Below are positions 6,548 to 10,733 of a DNA stretch of 10,733 nt, piece after piece. The stretch covers positions 1 through 10,733 of the forward strand of contig PWZG01000312.1 in NCBI GenBank assembly GCA_003567575.1, read 5' to 3'. Position numbers and translations under genes: made by a program. Position 1 is the stretch's first letter, and every line of letters begins with the position of its first letter. The DNA is from PVC group bacterium (GTDB lineage: Bacteria; Verrucomicrobiota; Kiritimatiellia; CAIKKV01; PXCX01). The notes beneath the pieces are model-generated. The model was given only the letters and a program-made list of their open reading frames with translations. It searched no databases and was not told where the DNA came from.

Positions 6548-8203
6548 ATGACGCGTTACAAAAAAACGGGTTTGACGAGACGGATTCGTGACAATATCGG
6601 TAAATGGCGGCATGGCCTAGCGTTTCTGGCGGCGATCGCCGCCGGTGTGATTTTGGCCGCTGCTTTTCCCCCGCGTGAAACGGCAGCGTTGGCTTGGCTG
6701 GCATTCGTGCCCCTGTTGACGGCGGTTCGTTACGCGGCGCCACGGCACGCTTTTTGGCTGGGCGGAACCACCGGTGTTGTCTATTGGCTGGCAACCACGA
6801 CTTGGTTGTTGCGGTTGGCGCCGCACGCATCATTCCCGCTGGTGTTGCTGGGTTGGATACTGTTGGCGGTTTATGCCGCCCTGTATACGGCGTGTTTCGC
6901 CTGGATTTACAGCGAGGCCTGGCGCCGGTTGCCTTGGGGCGCTGCTGGACGGAACCTGGCGTTGCTGATCGCCGGCCCGCTGGTCTGGGCGGGACTGGAA
7001 TATATTCGATGTCGTTTTTTAACGGGATATCCATGGAATCCGCTGGGGGTAAGCCAGTACCGTAATACGCCGATCATTCAAATCGCCGAATGGACCGGCG
7101 TACACGGCGTTTCGGCACTGGTAATGTTGCTCAATATCTCGTTATCGCTGACCCTGTTGCGATACGTCGATCCCGCCGAGCGACGCCGCGGTTTTCACCT
7201 CGAGTTTGCTGCTGCCGCCCTTCTGATCGCCGTCTGCTGGCGTATTGGCGTGGAACGCGAACGCCGCTTCCGTCCGCTGCCGGCGCCCGGTCTGAACGTT
7301 GCAGTGGTGCAGACCGGTATTCCTCAGTACGAGAAGTGGGAAGACGGGATGGCGGATCGGATGTTTGATAATCTTCGCGAAGGCATTGATGAAGCAGCTT
7401 TTAAAGCGATTATCGAAGGTGGCCGGCCGCCGGATATCGTGGTATTGCCGGAAACGGTGTTCCCTTTTTACAGCGATCATCCGACCACGCGCAAATTCGT
7501 TGACGGGCAGTTAAACGCCTTGTCGGTACCCATTCTGGCCGGTGTTATGGCACGCGAAGCGCGGAATGACAGCGACCGGTATTTCAATCGTTCGGTATTG
7601 TATTTGCCGGGTGTCGAACATCCGCCTTTCTACGATAAACAACATTTGGTTCCGTTTGGCGAAACGGTTCCTTTCAGTCGCTGGATCCCGTGGTTGGGCC
7701 GGTTTGCGCCGCTTGGCTGGAACTGTACGCCGGGTACCGAAGCGACGGTGTTACAGATTCCGCACGTCGATGCCCCGTTCTCGGTAACGATCTGTTTCGA
7801 GGATACATTCCCTTATATCTCGCGCCGGTTCGCCCGTGCCGGCGCGCGCCTGCTGATTAACCAGACGAACGATGCCTGGTTCGATCCGTCGAGCGCTTCC
7901 CGTCAGCATCTGGCCCATGGCGTGTTTCGGTCGGTCGAAACCCGTTTGCCGACGGTTCGGGTGGCGAATACTGGGATCAGCGCGCTGATCGATCGCAACG
8001 GGCGTATCCGCGACGAGCTGCCGCCGACCGATTCGCGGCAGCCGCAACGGGCCGTCGCCGCCTGGGATGTATCGCCGGCGCCGGCCGGCGAAGAAACATG
8101 GTTTGTCCGTTACGGTGACTGGACCTTTAACCTGCCGGCAACCGTGATTGCCCTGGCCATGCTGGCGGCGACATACCGTCGTAAGCGCTTTGAAAGTCGA
8201 TAA
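6548..8203 (+). CDS. lnt: Apolipoprotein N-acyltransferase
   Basis: Lnt transfers an acyl chain from phospholipid to the N-terminal cysteine of apolipoproteins, the final maturation step before sorting to the outer membrane. The 551 residues are slightly longer than E. coli Lnt. N-terminal hydrophobic segments at about 24-40, 46-62, 72-90, 97-121, 136-154, 186-206 and 218-233 lead into a periplasmic nitrilase-like domain (about 250-515), with a final membrane segment at 526-541. The expected Glu-Lys-Cys triad is present: Glu302 in VVLPETVFPF, Lys364 in YDKQHLVPFGE (with Glu372), and Cys416 in ICFEDTFP. NQTNDAWFD (438-446) is also typical. The basic N-terminus (RYKK, RRIR) fits a cytoplasmic start. 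The ATG directly follows the secA TGA with no gap, implying translational coupling in a secretion/lipoprotein operon. A G-rich patch (6533-6538) inside the secA end may serve as ribosome binding site. Confidence 0.96.
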   Translation: MTRYKKTGLTRRIRDNIGKWRHGLAFLAAIAAGVILAAAFPPRETAALAWLAFVPLLTAVRYAAPRHAFWLGGTTGVVYWLATTTWLLRLAPHASFPLVLLGWILLAVYAALYTACFAWIYSEAWRRLPWGAAGRNLALLIAGPLVWAGLEYIRCRFLTGYPWNPLGVSQYRNTPIIQIAEWTGVHGVSALVMLLNISLSLTLLRYVDPAERRRGFHLEFAAAALLIAVCWRIGVERERRFRPLPAPGLNVAVVQTGIPQYEKWEDGMADRMFDNLREGIDEAAFKAIIEGGRPPDIVVLPETVFPFYSDHPTTRKFVDGQLNALSVPILAGVMAREARNDSDRYFNRSVLYLPGVEHPPFYDKQHLVPFGETVPFSRWIPWLGRFAPLGWNCTPGTEATVLQIPHVDAPFSVTICFEDTFPYISRRFARAGARLLINQTNDAWFDPSSASRQHLAHGVFRSVETRLPTVRVANTGISALIDRNGRIRDELPPTDSRQPQRAVAAWDVSPAPAGEETWFVRYGDWTFNLPATVIALAMLAATYRRKRFESR

Positions 8204-8208
8204 TGCGC

Positions 8209-8238
8209 TTGACGAAAACGTGCTGGACGGCATAGAAT
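8209..8238 (+). promoter_or_regulatory. Predicted sigma70-type promoter upstream of the hybrid kinase
   Basis: TTGACG (8209-8214, 5 of 6 matches) is followed after 18 bp by TAGAAT (8233-8238, 5 of 6 matches). Transcription would begin near 8245, which places the whole 23-bp repeat array in a leader of roughly 250 nt before the hybrid kinase start. It begins just after the lnt stop codon, and no terminator is visible between them. Confidence 0.5.
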
Positions 8239-8323
8239 GGCGCAAGCAAGTGGTTCAGAACGTAAGGAACGTAGGAATACTAATCGTCTCGGAATTGTCT
8301 CGCCATAGCGATCTGATAACGGC

Positions 8324-8414
8324 GGGGACCGCCGTCTCCAAAATATGGGGACCGCCGTTTCCAAAATATGGGGACCGCCGTTTCCAAAATATGGAGCCGG
8401 CCGTCCCCGGCCGG
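8324..8414 (+). repeat. 23-bp tandem repeat array with a degenerate fourth unit
   Basis: Three head-to-tail 23-bp units occupy 8324-8346, 8347-8369 and 8370-8392. Each consists of GGGGACCGCCGTYTCC followed by AAAATAT. The last two units are identical, and the first differs by one base (C for T). A diverged fourth unit (8393-8414) begins GGAGCCGGCCGT and contains the perfect inverted repeat CCGGCC/GGCCGG (8397-8402 with 8409-8414). Each unit can fold as GGGGAC with GTYTCC around a CGCC loop, using G-U pairs on the plus strand. The upstream edge also forms ACGGCGG (8319-8325) with CCGCCGT (8329-8335). No T-run follows. It lies between lnt and the hybrid kinase, so it could be a leader RNA structure, a protein-binding array, or a dispersed intergenic repeat. 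Confidence 0.85.
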
Positions 8415-8480
8415 ACGAGCGCAGGGTGCGACAAATATGCGACGATTAGTAATCGCGAAGGGTCTTGGGCGAGGTTTGTG

Positions 8481-8488
8481 AGAGGGGG
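8481..8488 (+). promoter_or_regulatory. Ribosome binding site of the hybrid kinase
   Basis: AGAGGGGG lies 5 nt before the ATG at 8494 and is the strongest Shine-Dalgarno-like sequence in the window. It fixes the start. An ATG at 8489 is followed at once by TAA and overlaps the site, so it encodes nothing. Confidence 0.65.
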
Positions 8489-8493
8489 ATGTA

Positions 8494-10629
8494 ATGTGGA
8501 ATTTTGACATTCGATCATTATTGGCGTCAAGCGCAGCCGTTGAAACTGTTGTTTCGCTCACGGCGCGCCTGGGAATGGCCGCTCAGGATATCGGTTGGGC
8601 GACGCGTGTTCTGGTGATGGCGGTTGCCAGTATGTTATTGTTGATCGCGTTGCTGTTACTCGTGAAACGGCGTGATCGACGGTTGTACGCGGCGCTGGCC
8701 GAAAGTACCGCCCAGCAACAGACGCTGATCTCGAATCTTCCGGGAGTGGCCTTCCGTTGCCGTGACGATGACGTCGGGACGGTTTTGTTTATCAGCGACG
8801 AAATCGAACGATTAAGCGGGTATCCGGCATCCGATTTCGTCGGCGGCAACATGCGCCGTTTGATGGATATCGTGCATCCCAAAGAATGGGAAACGGTCAT
8901 GACCAGGCTTCGCCAGGGTGCGGCGACGCGTCGGCCGTTTGAACTCGATTCCCGTTTGCGCCATGGAAACGGGACGTTTGTCTGGGTTCACATCAAGGGT
9001 CGGGGTTCGTTCGATTCGCAAGGCCGGTTGCTTTGGATCGACGGGGTCATGATCGACATTACCCAGCGCCGCCAGGCCGAGGCCGATCGGGAACGTTTGA
9101 CCACGGCGATTGAACAAGCCGATGAAATCATCCTTATTACGGATGTTGACGGCGTTATTCTTTACGTTAATCCGGCGTTCGAGCGGGTTACCGGTTACAC
9201 GCGTGAGGAGGCGATTGGGCAGACACCACGTTTGCTCAAGAGCGGACAGCAAACGGAAGCCTTTTATCACGATATGTGGCATACATTGGTCAGCGGAAAG
9301 GTCTGGAAAGGACGTATTGTCAATAAGCGCAAGGATGGTTCTCTTTATACCGAGGAAGCCAATATTACGCCGGTACGCGACGAAAGCGGCGACATTGTGA
9401 ATTATGTGGCGGCAAAACGCGATATTACAAAAGAAATCGAGTTTGAAGAACAACGGCAGCAGGCACAGAAGATGGAATCCGTCGGTCGTCTGGCCGGTGG
9501 TGTGGCGCACGGGTTCAATAATATGCTGCAGGCAATCCTTGGGCATACGGAAATTGCGCAGATGAAGGTCAATGCCGGTCAACCCTTGGAGGGTGACCTT
9601 GAAGCCATTCGCGACGCGGCGCAGCGATCGACCGATCTTACCAGGCAATTGCTGACTTTCGGTCGCAAGCAAACCATTAATCCCGAAGTGTTGGACTTGA
9701 ATCAGGCGGTTGCCAATACCTTGAAAATGCTGCCTGAAATTCTGGGAAAGAATGTCTCCATCGTGTGGCAACCGGCAAATAATTTATGGCGTATTGCCAT
9801 GGATCCGTTACAGGTTGACCAGGTGCTGATGAATCTTTGTGTCAATGCGCGCGATGCCTTCGATGGAAGCGGCACGATAACGGTTGCCAGCCGGAATATG
9901 CATTTGACGGACGCCGACATCAAGGAACGGACCCAACGCGGGCCGGGCGATTACGTGTCTTTGAGCGTCAGTGACGATGGGTGCGGCATGGATGCGTCAA
10001 CGATGGCGCATCTTTTCGAGCCGTTCTTCACGACGAAACAACATGGCCGGGGAACGGGAATGGGTTTGGCGACCGTCTATGGCGTTTTGCAGCAGAATCA
10101 TGGATTTATTGATGTTGCCAGCGAACCGGGCCAGGGGAGTGTCTTTACCATATATCTGCCAAGACTGTTGACCGCCGAGAAAGATGAACCCGCGGCCGTT
10201 TTGGCGGACGGCGCGAAGGCCAAGCCGTCGGAGGTCCCCGAAACGATTTTGATTGTGGACGACGAGCCGGCGGCATTGCATGTATGCCGTGTCATGCTTG
10301 AAGGCCAAGGATACCGCGTTCTGGTTGCGGCAACGGGCGCCGAAGCCATGCGGTTGGCGCAGGAAAACGACGGCGAAATCGATTTGTTGCTGACGGACGT
10401 GATTATGCCGGAAACGAATGGTTACGAGCTGGCGCAAAATTTGCAAGCGAAATGGCCGTCCATGAAGTGCATGTTCATGTCCGGTTATACCGCGGATATC
10501 ATTGTCCGGCGCGGGGTCGTGGAAGACGGTTTGCAGTTTGTTCAAAAACCGTTCTCATCGGCGGTGCTGACCGCCAGGGTGCGGGCGACGCTTGGGCAAA
10601 ACGTCATTAAGGTGCCGGCACGGGACTAA
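8494..10629 (+). CDS. PAS-PAS hybrid sensor histidine kinase with C-terminal receiver
   Basis: This 711-residue membrane signalling protein should autophosphorylate on histidine and pass phosphate to its own receiver. Order: one transmembrane helix (about 36-57); a first PAS/PAC unit (about 75-192, ending IDGVMIDITQRR); a second PAS/PAC (about 200-315, with VNPAFERVTGYTREEA); the dimerisation/H-box SVGRLAGGVAHGFNN (329-343, His339); N-box LMNLCVNARDAF (445-456); G1 DDGCGMD (494-500); F-box LFEPFFTT (507-514); G2 GRGTGMGLA (518-526); and a receiver from about 584 with acidic pocket VDDE (588-591), phospho-acceptor Asp635 in LLTDVIMPE, Ser663 and Lys685 in VQKPF. The H-box is HGFNN, whereas the subfamily normally has HDFNN. 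Loss of the acidic residue beside His could lower kinase activity or shift it towards phosphatase. The receiver lacks an output domain, so a separate phosphotransfer protein or regulator is expected. The ligand is unknown. Confidence 0.93.
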   Translation: MWNFDIRSLLASSAAVETVVSLTARLGMAAQDIGWATRVLVMAVASMLLLIALLLLVKRRDRRLYAALAESTAQQQTLISNLPGVAFRCRDDDVGTVLFISDEIERLSGYPASDFVGGNMRRLMDIVHPKEWETVMTRLRQGAATRRPFELDSRLRHGNGTFVWVHIKGRGSFDSQGRLLWIDGVMIDITQRRQAEADRERLTTAIEQADEIILITDVDGVILYVNPAFERVTGYTREEAIGQTPRLLKSGQQTEAFYHDMWHTLVSGKVWKGRIVNKRKDGSLYTEEANITPVRDESGDIVNYVAAKRDITKEIEFEEQRQQAQKMESVGRLAGGVAHGFNNMLQAILGHTEIAQMKVNAGQPLEGDLEAIRDAAQRSTDLTRQLLTFGRKQTINPEVLDLNQAVANTLKMLPEILGKNVSIVWQPANNLWRIAMDPLQVDQVLMNLCVNARDAFDGSGTITVASRNMHLTDADIKERTQRGPGDYVSLSVSDDGCGMDASTMAHLFEPFFTTKQHGRGTGMGLATVYGVLQQNHGFIDVASEPGQGSVFTIYLPRLLTAEKDEPAAVLADGAKAKPSEVPETILIVDDEPAALHVCRVMLEGQGYRVLVAATGAEAMRLAQENDGEIDLLLTDVIMPETNGYELAQNLQAKWPSMKCMFMSGYTADIIVRRGVVEDGLQFVQKPFSSAVLTARVRATLGQNVIKVPARD

Positions 10630-10644
10630 AACAGGTGGCGGAGA

Positions 10645-10733
10645 ATGTCGGCGTCGGCGTACGAACGGTCGGTTCCTGAAGGAAACAGACGACAACGGAC
10701 TATGAGCGCAAAATTCGGTTGGATTTGTCTATA
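10645..10733 (+). CDS. Partial open reading frame, cut by the window edge
   Basis: From the ATG at 10645 the frame stays open to the window end (29 full codons, beginning MSASAYERSVPEG). AGGTGG (10633-10638) lies 6 nt before this ATG and resembles a ribosome binding site. A second in-frame ATG at 10702 begins MSAKFGWICL. The basic stretch NRRQR followed by more hydrophobic residues could be the start of a signal peptide or membrane anchor, but too little is visible. It begins 15 bp after the hybrid kinase stop, so the two may be co-transcribed. No function can be given. Confidence 0.4.
   Translation, partial: MSASAYERSVPEGNRRQRTMSAKFGWICL

Noticed and set aside
8237..8308. 23-codon open frame (MAQASGSERKERR...) before the repeat array
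   Set aside because: It begins inside the predicted -10 box, has no ribosome binding site and resembles nothing known.
8319..8335. Rho-independent terminator for lnt (ACGGCGG/CCGCCGT hairpin)
   Set aside because: No T-run follows the stem on the plus strand, so it is recorded only as part of the repeat region.
8324..8414. CRISPR array
   Set aside because: The 23-bp units are directly adjacent with no unique spacers, and there are no cas genes.
8148..8507. 119-codon open frame covering the end of lnt and the repeat array
   Set aside because: It overlaps lnt, and its centre is simply the translated 23-bp repeat; there is no ribosome binding site or domain.

Overview
The window is chromosomal housekeeping DNA with moderately high GC from a Gram-negative-type bacterium. 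It carries six complete genes, probably one partial gene at the right edge, and two foldable or repetitive intergenic stretches. Lineage can only be inferred. SecA has an enlarged preprotein-binding region and an 'RGRCARQGD' motif VI that I recall from PVC-group (Chlamydia/Verrucomicrobia-like) and related SecA proteins. Lnt implies outer-membrane lipoproteins. A soluble Hanks-type kinase and an 'HxFNN' hybrid histidine kinase fit the same picture. My best guess is a PVC-superphylum bacterium (Kiritimatiellota- or Verrucomicrobia-like), with low to moderate certainty.

Layout. Positions 1-597 hold no convincing gene but are rich in inverted repeats, including a 70-nt element at 401-470 that can fold into a three-way junction. 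A sigma70-like promoter (598-627) leads into ispD (745-1425, MEP isoprenoid pathway), followed 8 bp later by a calcineurin-like metallophosphoesterase (1434-2165). A serine/threonine protein kinase (2179-3381, minus strand) converges on that operon and is divergent from secA. The 115-bp kinase/secA spacer has an extended -10 box on each strand, placed so that the two transcripts would overlap at their 5' ends. secA (3497-6547) is followed with zero spacing (TGA|ATG) by lnt (6548-8203), giving a protein-export and lipoprotein-maturation operon. The 290-bp region after lnt carries a promoter-like pair and a 23-bp tandem repeat array. It leads to a membrane-anchored PAS-PAS hybrid histidine kinase with a C-terminal receiver (8494-10629). 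An open frame with a good ribosome binding site starts 15 bp later and runs off the window.

How the genes relate. SecA drives export of preproteins, including prolipoproteins, and Lnt performs the last acylation of lipoproteins, so their pairing makes biological sense. IspD supplies isoprenoid precursors that feed undecaprenyl phosphate and quinones. The two kinases are signalling proteins whose targets cannot be read from sequence. I found no CRISPR array, phage, transposase, toxin-antitoxin pair or clear new multi-gene system. The less ordinary signals are the two structured intergenic elements, the overlapping divergent promoters, and the H-box substitution (HGFNN for HDFNN) in the hybrid kinase.
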